Positions 1-7,443 are shown, counted from the first letter of the stretch. The stretch is 16,786 bases of DNA from JBBSTY01 sp038235385 (GCA_038235385.1 JBBSTY010000098.1:1-16786); one strand, 5' to 3'. Program-made: numbers and translations. Notes: a model not told the origin generated them from the sequence alone.

Positions 1-71
1 GCCCCCCCCCCGCCCCGGGCGGGGCCGGGGGGGCCCCGGGGGGGGGGCGCGGGGCCCCCCCCGGCCCCCCC
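1..71. other. G/C-only low-complexity block at window edge
   Basis: The first 71 bases contain only G and C, in long homopolymer runs, and the first A appears at base 72. Nothing else in the window looks like this, including the GC-rich promoters. It encodes nothing recognisable and ends only 17 bases before the trpB2 stop codon. The simplest reading is a low-quality contig end or homopolymer artefact. A genuine GC-rich terminator downstream of trpB2 cannot be excluded. Confidence 0.7.
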
Positions 72-88
72 ACGACGGGACGACCGGT

Positions 89-1450
89 TCAGAGATCGTG
101 CTGGGGCAGCCGGGTGAGGGCATCGTCGATCGAGGCCTGGCTGAGCTCGTAGTCGACGACCTCGCCGCCGAGGTACTTCTCGTAGGCGGCGAGATCGAGG
201 TGGCCGTGACCGCACAGCGCCGTGAGGATGACCTTCTCCTCACCGGTCTCGATGCAACGCCGAGCCTCGTCGATGCACGCGGCGAGCGCGTGGGTGGGTT
301 CGGGCGCGGGGACGATGCCCTCGCTGCGGGCGAACATGACCCCCGCTTCGAAGCACTCGCTCTGCGGCTTGGCCACCGCCTCGAACAAGCCGAGCTCGTA
401 GATGTGCGAGAGCAACGGCGACATGCCGTGGTACCGGAGCCCACCCGAATGGATGGGATCGGGGACGAAGTCGTGGCCGAGGGTGTGCATCTTCATGAGC
501 GGCGTGAACCCGGCGGTGTCGCCGAAGTCGTAGGTGTAGCGACCACGGGTGAGGCTCGGACAGGCCTGGGGCTCGACCGCCCGGATGACCGGGTCCATGT
601 TCCCGGCGAGCTTCTCGCGCAGGAACGGGAAGGTCAGACCTGCGAAGTTGGAGCCTCCGCCGGTGCACCCGACGATGACGTCGGGGACGTCGCCCGCCTT
701 CGCCAGCTGCAACAGCGCCTCCTCCCCGATGATGGTCTGGTGGAGCAGGACGTGGTTGAGCACGCTCCCCAACGCGTAGCGGGTCTCGGGATCGTTCGCC
801 GCCACCTCGACCGCTTCGCTGATGGCCATCCCGAGGCTCCCGGTGCTGTCGGGGTCGTCGGCGAGCATCTTGCGGCCGGACTCGGTGACATCGGACGGGC
901 TCGGGTGCACCGTGGCCCCGAACACCTGCATCATGGCCCGCCGGTAGGGCTTCTGGTCGTAGGACGCGCGCACCTGCCACACCTCGCAGTCGATCCCGAA
1001 CTGCGCACACGCGAAGGCGAGTGCGGTGCCCCACTGGCCCGCTCCCGTCTCGGTCGTGAGCCGGCGGATCCCCTGCTTGGCGTTGTAGTACGCCTGGGGA
1101 ACGGCGGTGTTGGGCTTGTGCGAACCGGCCGGGCTCACGCCTTCGTACTTGTAGTAGATCCGTGCCGGCGTGCCGAGGGCCTTCTCGAGCCGGTGGGCGC
1201 GGTACAGCGGCGACGGTCGCCAGAGCCGGTAGATCTCCTGCACCTCGGCCGGGATCTCGATCCTGGACTCGGTCGACACCTCCTGGAGGATGAGGTCCAT
1301 CGGGAAGAGCGGCGCGAGGTCGTCCGGCCCGACCGGCTCCCAGGTGGCCGGGTGCAGCGGCGGAGGTGGTGGTTCGGGTAGGTCCGGGACGATGTTGTAC
1401 CAGTGGGTGGGCATCTCGGATTCGCTGAGCTCGAACTTGGTCTGCTCCAT
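89..1450 (-). CDS. trpB2: Tryptophan synthase beta chain, TrpB2 type
   Basis: A 453-residue PLP enzyme expected to condense indole with L-serine (O-phosphoserine is reported for some TrpB2 enzymes) to give tryptophan in the cytoplasm. The N-terminus around residues 17-33 (HWYNI, then a proline stretch ending PLHP) is the TrpB2 signature, distinct from TrpB1. The Schiff-base lysine is K112 in SHKPNTA. ETGAGQWG (134-141) is the substrate-carboxylate loop, and GCTGGGSNFAG (261-271) is the PLP-phosphate loop. Length fits the family. The ATG at 1450 was chosen because AAGGA sits 5 nt upstream and it matches the family start; the reading frame stays open further upstream through the promoter, but that part is not protein-like. 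There is no trpA or other trp gene in the window, so it stands alone, as TrpB2 genes often do. It is divergent from the next gene. Confidence 0.93.
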   Translation of the reverse strand: MEQTKFELSESEMPTHWYNIVPDLPEPPPPPLHPATWEPVGPDDLAPLFPMDLILQEVSTESRIEIPAEVQEIYRLWRPSPLYRAHRLEKALGTPARIYYKYEGVSPAGSHKPNTAVPQAYYNAKQGIRRLTTETGAGQWGTALAFACAQFGIDCEVWQVRASYDQKPYRRAMMQVFGATVHPSPSDVTESGRKMLADDPDSTGSLGMAISEAVEVAANDPETRYALGSVLNHVLLHQTIIGEEALLQLAKAGDVPDVIVGCTGGGSNFAGLTFPFLREKLAGNMDPVIRAVEPQACPSLTRGRYTYDFGDTAGFTPLMKMHTLGHDFVPDPIHSGGLRYHGMSPLLSHIYELGLFEAVAKPQSECFEAGVMFARSEGIVPAPEPTHALAACIDEARRCIETGEEKVILTALCGHGHLDLAAYEKYLGGEVVDYELSQASIDDALTRLPQHDL

Positions 1451-1505
1451 GGTGATCCTTCCCTCGCGCCGGCGGTCGTTCGTCGGTCGTCCCGACTGCG
1501 CCCGA

Positions 1506-1511
1506 ACGGTA
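1506..1511 (-). promoter_or_regulatory. Candidate -10 box for trpB2
   Basis: TACCGT on the minus strand fits the actinobacterial TANNNT -10 pattern and would put transcription start about 50 bases upstream of the trpB2 ATG. No convincing -35 hexamer is visible, so this is a weak call. Confidence 0.25.
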
Positions 1512-1552
1512 GTTGGGCGCCCGACCCGCCGCGTCCGCCGCCGGCCGACCGG

Positions 1553-1558
1553 TAGGAT
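1553..1558 (+). promoter_or_regulatory. Candidate -10 box for the mycothiol-dependent-family gene
   Basis: TAGGAT fits the TANNNT pattern and lies 77 bases upstream of the ATG at 1636, implying a leader of about 70 nt. No -35 match is visible. Confidence 0.3.
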
Positions 1559-1574
1559 CGCTCCCCGTCGGTCC

Positions 1575-1600
1575 CGGTCGGCCCACGGGCGGTCCGACCG
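1575..1600. repeat. 7-bp inverted repeat CGGTCGG-N12-CCGACCG
   Basis: Perfect arms at 1575-1581 and 1594-1600 with a 12-nt spacer, inside the divergent trpB2 / mycothiol-family region and within the presumed leader of the plus-strand gene. The surrounding 100 bases are rich in further GTCGGTC and CGACCGGT copies; for example CGACCGGT occurs at 1546 and again exactly 60 bases later. It could be an operator or a leader hairpin, or simply GC-rich coincidence. Confidence 0.35.
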
Positions 1601-1635
1601 CACGACGACCGGTGGCCGCAACCGAGGGGGACCGC

Positions 1636-2445
1636 ATGACCGACCCGATCGTCGAGCACCTGGAGATGGCCTGGGCGTCGATCGCGGCGTTCGTCGACAC
1701 GCTCGGCGAAGCCGAGTGGGAGCTGCCCACCGCGCTGCCCGGCTGGTCGGTGCGGGACAACCTCAGTCACGTGATCGGCGTCGAACGGATGCTCCTGGGC
1801 GACCCCGCCCCGACCGTCGACGTGAGCCACATCGAGCGCGTCGCCGACGATCCGTTCGCGGCGTCGATCGAGGGCTGGGTCGAGGAGCGCCGCGACCGGC
1901 CCGGCACCGACGTGGCCGCCGAGTTCGACGACGTGACCGCCCGACGGCTCGCCCAGCTCGGCGCGCTCACCGAGGAGGAGTGGGATCGGATCGGCTGGTC
2001 ACCCATCGGCAACGTTCCCTACCGGGCGTTCATGGTCGTCCGCGTGTTCGACTGCTGGATGCACGAGCAGGACATGCGCCGGGCGGTCGGCCGCGCCGGG
2101 CACCTCGAGGGTCCGGCCGTCGAGGTCGCGCTCGGGCACTTCTCGACGGCGCTCGGGTTCGTGGTCGGCAAGTCGGCGGGCGCGCCTCAGGGCTCGTCGG
2201 TGGTCTTCGCGGTCCACGGACCCACGACTCGGCGCTATGCGGTCGTGGTCGACGGTCGAGCCCGACTCGTGGACCCGGGCCCCGCGGAGCCGACCACCAC
2301 GATCACCCTCCCGCTGGCCTCGTTCGTCGCCCTGGGCGGCGGACGCTGGGATGCGGCCACCGCCCGGGCTGCCGGCGGTCTCGAGATCACCGGCGACACC
2401 GAGCTCGGCGAGCGGGTGATCGCCAACCTCGGCTTCACCCCCTGA
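1636..2445 (+). CDS. Mycothiol-dependent maleylpyruvate isomerase family (DinB-fold) protein
   Basis: A 269-residue protein of the TIGR03083-type family found in mycothiol-making actinobacteria. Residues about 1-155 form the DinB-like helical bundle: PGWSVRDNLSHVIGVE (35-50) and RVFDCWMHEQDMRRA (136-150) are the two family signatures. H45 and H143/E144 are the likely metal or thiol-site residues. Residues about 185-265 look like the SCP2-like C-terminal domain. The family members of known function isomerise maleylpyruvate or conjugate mycothiol, but most are uncharacterised, so the substrate here is unknown. GAGGGGG at 1624-1630 serves the ATG at 1636; an in-frame extension upstream is low-complexity. 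It converges on the USP gene with only 16 bases between stop codons, and no aromatic-degradation neighbours are present. Confidence 0.8.
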   Translation: MTDPIVEHLEMAWASIAAFVDTLGEAEWELPTALPGWSVRDNLSHVIGVERMLLGDPAPTVDVSHIERVADDPFAASIEGWVEERRDRPGTDVAAEFDDVTARRLAQLGALTEEEWDRIGWSPIGNVPYRAFMVVRVFDCWMHEQDMRRAVGRAGHLEGPAVEVALGHFSTALGFVVGKSAGAPQGSSVVFAVHGPTTRRYAVVVDGRARLVDPGPAEPTTTITLPLASFVALGGGRWDAATARAAGGLEITGDTELGERVIANLGFTP

Positions 2446-2461
2446 CGATCGCGGCGGCTGG

Positions 2462-3256
2462 TCAGGCAGGCCGGCAGAGCACGATGGCACGGGGGCTGGC
2501 GCCGATGACTCCGACCGCCACCCGGCCGACACCGCTGCGACCAGCGCTCCGCCCGTGGGTGCTCATGCAGAGCACGGCATCCTCGCGGCCGCGCAGGAAC
2601 GCCACGATCCCGTCGGCCGCCTCGTCCGCCTCGATCAACTCGTAGGTGACGCTGCGCACCTGATCACGCAGGGCGGCGGCGTGGTTCTCGAGGTACTCGG
2701 TCTCGCCGGCGTGCGACGCCGCCCGGTTCGCCGCCACGACCCCGATGAGCACCACGTCGAGCTTCAGGGTCTGGGCCCACTGGACGGCGACCGGCAGGAC
2801 CGCCTCGGAGGCGGTGGATCCGTCGAGGGTCACCACGATCTCGAGCATCGGCAGGCCCCGGCTGGTGTCGCAGTTGGGACCGATCACCAGCACGGGCCCG
2901 GTTGCTCCCCCGAGCACCTGCTCGACCATCGACGGGAGGGTGAACCGCTTGCGCAGGACCGGCTTGGACCGCATCGCCACGCAGAGCAGCGGTCGCTCCC
3001 GGAATCGCGCCGCCTCGAGCAGCGCACCGGCGAGATCGTGGTCCGGGTCCACCCAGAAGTCGACATCGGACCCCGACATCGACATCGCCCGTGCCTTCAG
3101 CGCGGACTGCGCCTGCGCGCTGCTCACCTCGGTGTTGTTGACGATGACGACCCGGGCGCCGCAGCGCCACGCGAGATCCGCCGCCGGAGCGAGCGCAACC
3201 CGACCGGAGAGAGCGCCGTCGAAGGGAACGATCACGTTGTCGTACACGCGGGTCAT
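2462..3256 (-). CDS. Universal stress protein with two USP domains
   Basis: A 264-residue cytoplasmic protein with tandem UspA folds. Domain 1 (about 5-128) begins YDNVIVPFDGALSG; domain 2 (about 137-263) begins MLEIVVTLDGSTAS and ends with the nucleotide-loop region MSTHGRSAGRSG...GAS. The ATP-binding pattern G-2x-G-9x-G-S/T is nearly complete in domain 2 (G239, G242, G252, then A253 where S/T is usual). It is absent in domain 1, where the corresponding loop reads MRSKPVLRKRF. So at most one domain should bind ATP. USPs generally respond to starvation or oxygen stress; no specific trigger can be read here. Its start is divergent from the GGDEF-EAL gene, so the two may share a regulatory region. 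The Shine-Dalgarno sequence is weak. Confidence 0.85.
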   Translation of the reverse strand: MTRVYDNVIVPFDGALSGRVALAPAADLAWRCGARVVIVNNTEVSSAQAQSALKARAMSMSGSDVDFWVDPDHDLAGALLEAARFRERPLLCVAMRSKPVLRKRFTLPSMVEQVLGGATGPVLVIGPNCDTSRGLPMLEIVVTLDGSTASEAVLPVAVQWAQTLKLDVVLIGVVAANRAASHAGETEYLENHAAALRDQVRSVTYELIEADEAADGIVAFLRGREDAVLCMSTHGRSAGRSGVGRVAVGVIGASPRAIVLCRPA

Positions 3257-3322
3257 TCTGTCCCACGTGGACGGCCCATGGGGACGAGCGGCCCCGCGGC
3301 GGCTCCGAGGCGAGGGTGGCGG

Positions 3323-3328
3323 TACACT
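3323..3328 (+). promoter_or_regulatory. Candidate -10 box for the leader ORF / GGDEF-EAL gene
   Basis: TACACT fits TANNNT and predicts transcription from about 3335. That start lies downstream of the most distal in-frame GTG (3316), which argues against the longer protein form. No clear -35 element is seen. Confidence 0.35.
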
Positions 3329-3366
3329 CGCCCGGGCGAACGGGGGCCCAGTCGTGGCGACCGATC

Positions 3367-3379
3367 CCCGCGTTGCGGG
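3367..3379 (+). promoter_or_regulatory. Stem-loop in the GGDEF-EAL leader
   Basis: CCCGC-GTT-GCGGG is a perfect 5-bp stem with a 3-nt loop, six bases before the strong Shine-Dalgarno of the leader ORF. A second stem, GGCAC (3413-3417) with GTGCC (3425-3429), lies within the leader ORF just before the GTG start of the main gene. Together they make the leader a candidate for translational control. I see no match to the conserved core of the known c-di-GMP riboswitches. Confidence 0.35.
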
Positions 3380-3394
3380 AAGGCGAGGAAGGAC

Positions 3395-3439
3395 ATGGGC
3401 GGTCCGAACGACGGCACTCGGCGGGTGCCCCGGTGGTGA
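3395..3439 (+). CDS. Candidate 14-codon leader peptide overlapping the GGDEF-EAL start
   Basis: ATG at 3395 follows a strong Shine-Dalgarno (GAGGA, 5 nt spacing), whereas the downstream GTG start has none. It encodes MGGPNDGTRRVPRW and its TGA stop (3437-3439) overlaps the GTG of the next gene as GTGA, the classic arrangement for translational coupling. Two readings fit: a real leader whose translation delivers ribosomes to the GGDEF-EAL gene, or the true N-terminus of that protein separated by an indel. I cannot separate them from one sequence. Confidence 0.45.
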   Translation: MGGPNDGTRRVPRW

Positions 3440-4935
3440 ACGCCATAACGGCGGCCCTGGTCGCGCTCTCCGTCATCACGGTGGGCTACGCCATCGTGAG
3501 CCAGCGAGCGTCCACCCGAGCTCGGCGCAACCTCCTGCATCTCGCCACCCATGACGAGCTGACGGACCTCCGCAACCGCAGCGCGCTCCTCGCCGACATC
3601 GGTGGGCTCGTCGAACCGCGCGGTGCCGGCGTCCGCGGGGCCGTCCTGCTCGTCGAGCTCGACCGGTTCGCCGCGGTGAACGACACGTACGGACACGACA
3701 TCGGCGACCAGCTCATGGTCGCCGCCGCCCGACAGCTCCAGAGCGGCCTGGCGAACGGCGATCGGCTCTACCGCTCCGGCGGGCCGCAGTTCGTCGTGGT
3801 GTGCCCGTCGATCGTCACCACCGAGGCGGCCCGCCAGCGAGCCACCGACCTCCAGACGCTCGTACGGGTGCAGTACCGCATCGCGCACGACCACCTCCGG
3901 ATCAGCGCCACCATCGGCATCGTGATGCTCGACGCACGCCACACCGAGGCGAGCACCGTGGTCGCCGACGCCGACGCTGCCCTCCGCGACGCCAACGCCG
4001 CGGGGTTCGGGAGCGCGTCGGTGTTCGAGATCTCCATGCGGTCTCGGGTGCGGTCGTTCGACGCCGAATCCCGACTGCGGAACGCGCTCGAGAACAACGA
4101 CTTCCTCATCATGTACCTCCCGGTGGTGAGCATCTCGACCTCGCGGATCGTCGGAGTCGAGGCGCTGCTGCGGTGGGTGGATCCCTCGCGCGGTCTGGTC
4201 TCGCCCGGCGAGTTCTTCGCGCTCCTGGAGAAGACCGACATCCTCGGACCCGTCGGGGAGTTCATCTTCCGTGAAGCCTGTCAGCACAACCGGGAGTGGC
4301 AGAAGCGGTTCCCCGCGCACGACCTCGTGTCGACGATCAACGTGTCGCCGACCCAGCTCATCGACCCCGACTTCATCCCGCACCTCCTGCGCGTCATCGA
4401 CGAGACCGGCGCCGACCCGGGGCGCCTGTGCCTCGAGATCACCGAGGGCTCGGTCCGCCAGGGCATCGAGAAGATCTGGTACAGCCTTCGGATGGCCAAG
4501 GAGGCGGGCCTGCAACTCGCTCTGGACGACTTCGGCACCGGCTACGCCTCGTTCGACTTCCTCCGGAAGTTCACCCTCGACGTCCTCAAGATCGATCGCG
4601 TCTTCGTCGAACGGGTGGCCGACACCAAGGAGGACTACGCGATCGTCCAGCAGCTCGTCGGCCTCGCCCACGCCCTCGATCTCGTCGCCATCGCCGAAGG
4701 GGTCACCAACGCCGACCAGGCCGACACGCTGACGTCGCTCAACTGCGACCTGGCGCAGGGCTACTTCTGGAGCGAGCCGCAGTCCGCCGACACCATCACC
4801 AAGCTGCTGGCCAAGGGCACCATCCGACCGGGTGTGACCAAGCGGATCGACTGGAAGGCCCCGGCCACGGCGGAGCGCCTGGTGCAGGCGAAGTCCACCA
4901 GCCGAGCGATGTTCCCCGCCCCGCCGGTGTCCTGA
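3436..4935 (+). CDS. Membrane-anchored GGDEF-EAL protein with degenerate GGDEF; predicted c-di-GMP phosphodiesterase
   Basis: Starting at GTG 3436 the protein has 499 residues. Residues about 2-22 form one membrane helix (NAITAALVALSVITVGYAI), leaving both domains in the cytoplasm. The GGDEF domain (about 35-200) keeps HDELTDLRNR, N82 and D91, but the active motif reads GGPQF (115-119), the metal Asp is E74 and the inhibitory RxxD site is absent, so it should not make c-di-GMP. The EAL domain (about 215-460) keeps EAL-LR (242-246), N302, E334, D364-D365, K385, the AEGV glutamate E421 and Q441, all the metal and catalytic positions. It should therefore hydrolyse c-di-GMP to pGpG, perhaps with GTP binding to the dead GGDEF as an allosteric signal (known in relatives, inferred here). 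A start at 3316 is open but lies upstream of the likely promoter. It converges on the next gene. Confidence 0.88.
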   Translation: MNAITAALVALSVITVGYAIVSQRASTRARRNLLHLATHDELTDLRNRSALLADIGGLVEPRGAGVRGAVLLVELDRFAAVNDTYGHDIGDQLMVAAARQLQSGLANGDRLYRSGGPQFVVVCPSIVTTEAARQRATDLQTLVRVQYRIAHDHLRISATIGIVMLDARHTEASTVVADADAALRDANAAGFGSASVFEISMRSRVRSFDAESRLRNALENNDFLIMYLPVVSISTSRIVGVEALLRWVDPSRGLVSPGEFFALLEKTDILGPVGEFIFREACQHNREWQKRFPAHDLVSTINVSPTQLIDPDFIPHLLRVIDETGADPGRLCLEITEGSVRQGIEKIWYSLRMAKEAGLQLALDDFGTGYASFDFLRKFTLDVLKIDRVFVERVADTKEDYAIVQQLVGLAHALDLVAIAEGVTNADQADTLTSLNCDLAQGYFWSEPQSADTITKLLAKGTIRPGVTKRIDWKAPATAERLVQAKSTSRAMFPAPPVS

Positions 4936-4944
4936 GGCGCACCT

Positions 4945-4961
4945 CGCCGCACGCCTCGGCG
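4945..4961. terminator. Weak hairpin between convergent c-di-GMP genes
   Basis: CGCCG-N7-CGGCG, 5 bp plus one wobble pair, without a T tract, in the 48-base gap between the two convergent stop codons. Position is right for a bidirectional terminator but the stem is short for such GC-rich DNA. Confidence 0.25.
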
Positions 4962-4983
4962 GTGGACGGTGGACGTCCCCGGA

Positions 4984-7443
4984 TCAGGTGGTGGTGGATG
5001 CGTCGAACTGGTCGGCGGGGACCGGCGGTGCGAAGTGGTAGCCCTGGGCCCGGTCGCAACCGAGGTGCTCGAGGTACTCGAGCTGCACGTCGGTCTCGAC
5101 GCCCACGGCGACGACGGTGAGACCGAGGTTGTGCGCCAGCTCGACGGTGGCCCGCACGATCGCCGTGTCGTGCTCGTTGACCCCCAACCCGGAGATCAGG
5201 GAACGGTCGATCTTCACGAAGTCGAGCGGGAACCGCTTGAGGTAGCCGAGCGACGACTGGCCGGCGCCGAAGTCGTCGAGTCCGATGCGAACGCCGAGCG
5301 CCCGCAGGTACGAGATGCTCGCATCGATCGTCGGCTGCGCACCGATGAGGATGCTCTCGGTGATCTCGAGGCAGAGACGCTCGGGCGCCACCCCGGCGGA
5401 CTCGAGCGCGCGCACGACGTGCTGCGCGAGGTCCGGGTCGGCGAGCTGCCGCGGGGAGATGTTCACGGAGATCTCAGCGGGCGATCCGCCACCGTCGAGG
5501 GACCACGCGGCGAGCTGCTCGCAGGTCGAGAGCAGGACCTGGGCGCCGAGGCGGGCGATCAGGCCTGACGACTCGGCCGCCTCGATGAACTCGGCTGGCG
5601 ACAGCAGCGCCCCGTCCTCGTTGTGCACCCGCAGCAGCGCCTCGGCACCCACCACCCGGCTGCTGGCGATGTCGACGATCGGCTGGTAGTGCACGCGCAC
5701 GCCGTCGTGGTCGAGGGCGTGGCGCAGGGTCTGCTCGACGTTGCGCCGGCGACTGACCACCTCTGCCATCTGGTCGGTGAACAGCTCGAGGCGGTTGCCG
5801 CCGGCCTCCTTGGCCTGGGCCACCGCCCGACCGGCGTTGTTCAACAGGGCCTCCGGGTCGAGCCCGCTCCCCGGGAGCGCCGAGGCGATCCCGATCGAGG
5901 CGGTGACGTCGAACGCACCGCCGGCCACCTCCATGGGTTCGGACAGCGCCGACCGGAGCGTGTCGGCGAGCTCGACCGCATCAGCGGCGGCCACGCCCTC
6001 GAGCACGATGACGAACTCGTCCCCACCGAGTCGAGCGAGGAACATGTCGTCGCGCACAACCGAGGCGAGTCGATGGCCGACGGTTCGGAGGATCTCGTCG
6101 CCCGCATCGCGTCCCAACAGGTCGTTGACGTTCTCCACCCGGTCGACATCCACGAGCAGGACCAGGACCAGATCGGAGCCGTCGACCCGCAACGCGGACG
6201 CGAGGCGGTCGAGCAGCTTGACCCGGCCCGGCAGGCCCGTGAGCAGATCCGTGAGCGCCTTCGCGGCGAGGGCGCTCACCGCTGCGACCCGTTCGGTGAC
6301 ATCGCGGGCGTTGAGCACCACACCACCGATGGCGGGGTTGTCGGAGAGGTCGGTGACGACCACCTCCAGGTGGCGCCAGGAGTCGTCGCCGGCCGCAACT
6401 CGCAGCTCGACGGGCGCGCCGATGCCCTGCTCGTCCGGCTTCGCCAACGACAGCAGGGTCGCCGGGCGGTCGTCGGGGTGGACGAGCGTGAGCAGGTCGG
6501 CGCCGACCAGCTCCCCCGACGGCGGTCGGAGGGTCCGGGTCGCGGCCGGGCTCGCGTACTCGACGATGCCGGCGGGACTCAGGACAGCGATGACATCGGC
6601 CGCGTTCTCGACGAGCGCGGCGAAGCGCGAGCCGTCGACGAGGTCGCGGGTGTCGAGCCCCTCGATCTCGGCCATGTCCCGAGCGACGAGCGAGATCGCC
6701 TCGATCTCGCCTCGCCGATCACGGTGGGCGACGATGACCGCGGACACCGGCATCGAGACGTCCTCACCTGCGATGAAGGTGAGCCGGCCGCGCCACCGTC
6801 CGTACTTGACCAGTGCCGGGAGGACCTTGACCTCGTAGTGACCCTTCGACCACTCGTCGAGCAGCTCGACGAACCAGATCTTGTCCGATTCGCGGATCGG
6901 GATCACGGTGACGAACGCGTCGTTGGCCCAGAGCGCCTCGTGGCCCACCGAGGCGAAGATGGCCACCAGATCAGGCGTCTCGACGAGCGTGGAGGTCAAG
7001 ATGTCCACGACGTCGGCGGAGCCGTCCGCATCGGGTTCGGCATCGGCGGCCCCGACCGCAGCGATGGTCGGTTCGGACTCCGGCGCGACCGGAACGTTGC
7101 GGCGCCCGGGGTCAGCCGGTGACGGTGCCTCCTCGGGCTCGACCGCTCCGCTGAGCACCGCCCGGTAGGCGGCGGTGGGTCGAACGAGCGGACCCGACGG
7201 GTCGTAGATGATCTCGAACTCGACCGGGATGGTGGCGTCGCCGTGACGGACCTTGACGTCCAACGTCTTGTTGAACGTGGGGCGGTCGCGGGCGACGTTG
7301 GCCATGGCCATGAGCGCCGACAGGTCCTCGTCGATCACGCCGACCGCGAGCGCGTCGGCGAGCACCTCGGATCGAGAGGTGCGGGCCTCGCCGATCCCCG
7401 GGCGGGCGACCGCCGCCGACAGCCGACGGTTCCAGGACGTCAT
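4984..7443 (-). CDS. PAS-PAS-GGDEF-EAL protein with intact GGDEF and impaired EAL; predicted diguanylate cyclase
   Basis: An 819-residue soluble protein with no membrane helix. Residues 1-100 are an unassigned N-terminal part, followed by an acidic Pro/Ala linker. PAS-like domain 1 spans about 145-262 and PAS domain 2 about 270-388, ending in the usual DVTERVAA hinge. The GGDEF domain (390-555) keeps metal Asp D432, N440, D449 and GGDEF at 473-477, so cyclase activity is expected. The inhibitory site reads RDDM instead of RxxD, suggesting no product feedback. The EAL domain (575-812) keeps EAL-LR (601-605), N661, E693, D723-D724, K744 and Q800. Its AEGVE motif, however, reads AVGVE: V780 replaces the glutamate corresponding to RocR E352. 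Phosphodiesterase activity is therefore probably lost. GGAGGTGA lies upstream with a somewhat long 10-11 nt spacing. It sits 151 bases downstream of ald on the same strand. Confidence 0.9.
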   Translation of the reverse strand: MTSWNRRLSAAVARPGIGEARTSRSEVLADALAVGVIDEDLSALMAMANVARDRPTFNKTLDVKVRHGDATIPVEFEIIYDPSGPLVRPTAAYRAVLSGAVEPEEAPSPADPGRRNVPVAPESEPTIAAVGAADAEPDADGSADVVDILTSTLVETPDLVAIFASVGHEALWANDAFVTVIPIRESDKIWFVELLDEWSKGHYEVKVLPALVKYGRWRGRLTFIAGEDVSMPVSAVIVAHRDRRGEIEAISLVARDMAEIEGLDTRDLVDGSRFAALVENAADVIAVLSPAGIVEYASPAATRTLRPPSGELVGADLLTLVHPDDRPATLLSLAKPDEQGIGAPVELRVAAGDDSWRHLEVVVTDLSDNPAIGGVVLNARDVTERVAAVSALAAKALTDLLTGLPGRVKLLDRLASALRVDGSDLVLVLLVDVDRVENVNDLLGRDAGDEILRTVGHRLASVVRDDMFLARLGGDEFVIVLEGVAAADAVELADTLRSALSEPMEVAGGAFDVTASIGIASALPGSGLDPEALLNNAGRAVAQAKEAGGNRLELFTDQMAEVVSRRRNVEQTLRHALDHDGVRVHYQPIVDIASSRVVGAEALLRVHNEDGALLSPAEFIEAAESSGLIARLGAQVLLSTCEQLAAWSLDGGGSPAEISVNISPRQLADPDLAQHVVRALESAGVAPERLCLEITESILIGAQPTIDASISYLRALGVRIGLDDFGAGQSSLGYLKRFPLDFVKIDRSLISGLGVNEHDTAIVRATVELAHNLGLTVVAVGVETDVQLEYLEHLGCDRAQGYHFAPPVPADQFDASTTT

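Noticed and set aside
98..1381. Long plus-strand open frame opposite trpB2
   Set aside because: Shadow of the high-GC third-position bias; trpB2 motifs lie on the minus strand.
3263..3270. CCACGTGG palindrome just upstream of the USP start
   Set aside because: Eight bases of palindrome are expected by chance in such GC-rich sequence and it lies too close to the start for a clear role; noted only.
3316..3435. GTG at 3316 as start of the membrane GGDEF-EAL protein
   Set aside because: The extra 40 residues are charged low-complexity sequence, no ribosome site fits, and the best -10 box lies inside them.
3335..3435. Possible c-di-GMP riboswitch before the phosphodiesterase gene
   Set aside because: None of the conserved GEMM core segments could be found; only small generic stems are present.
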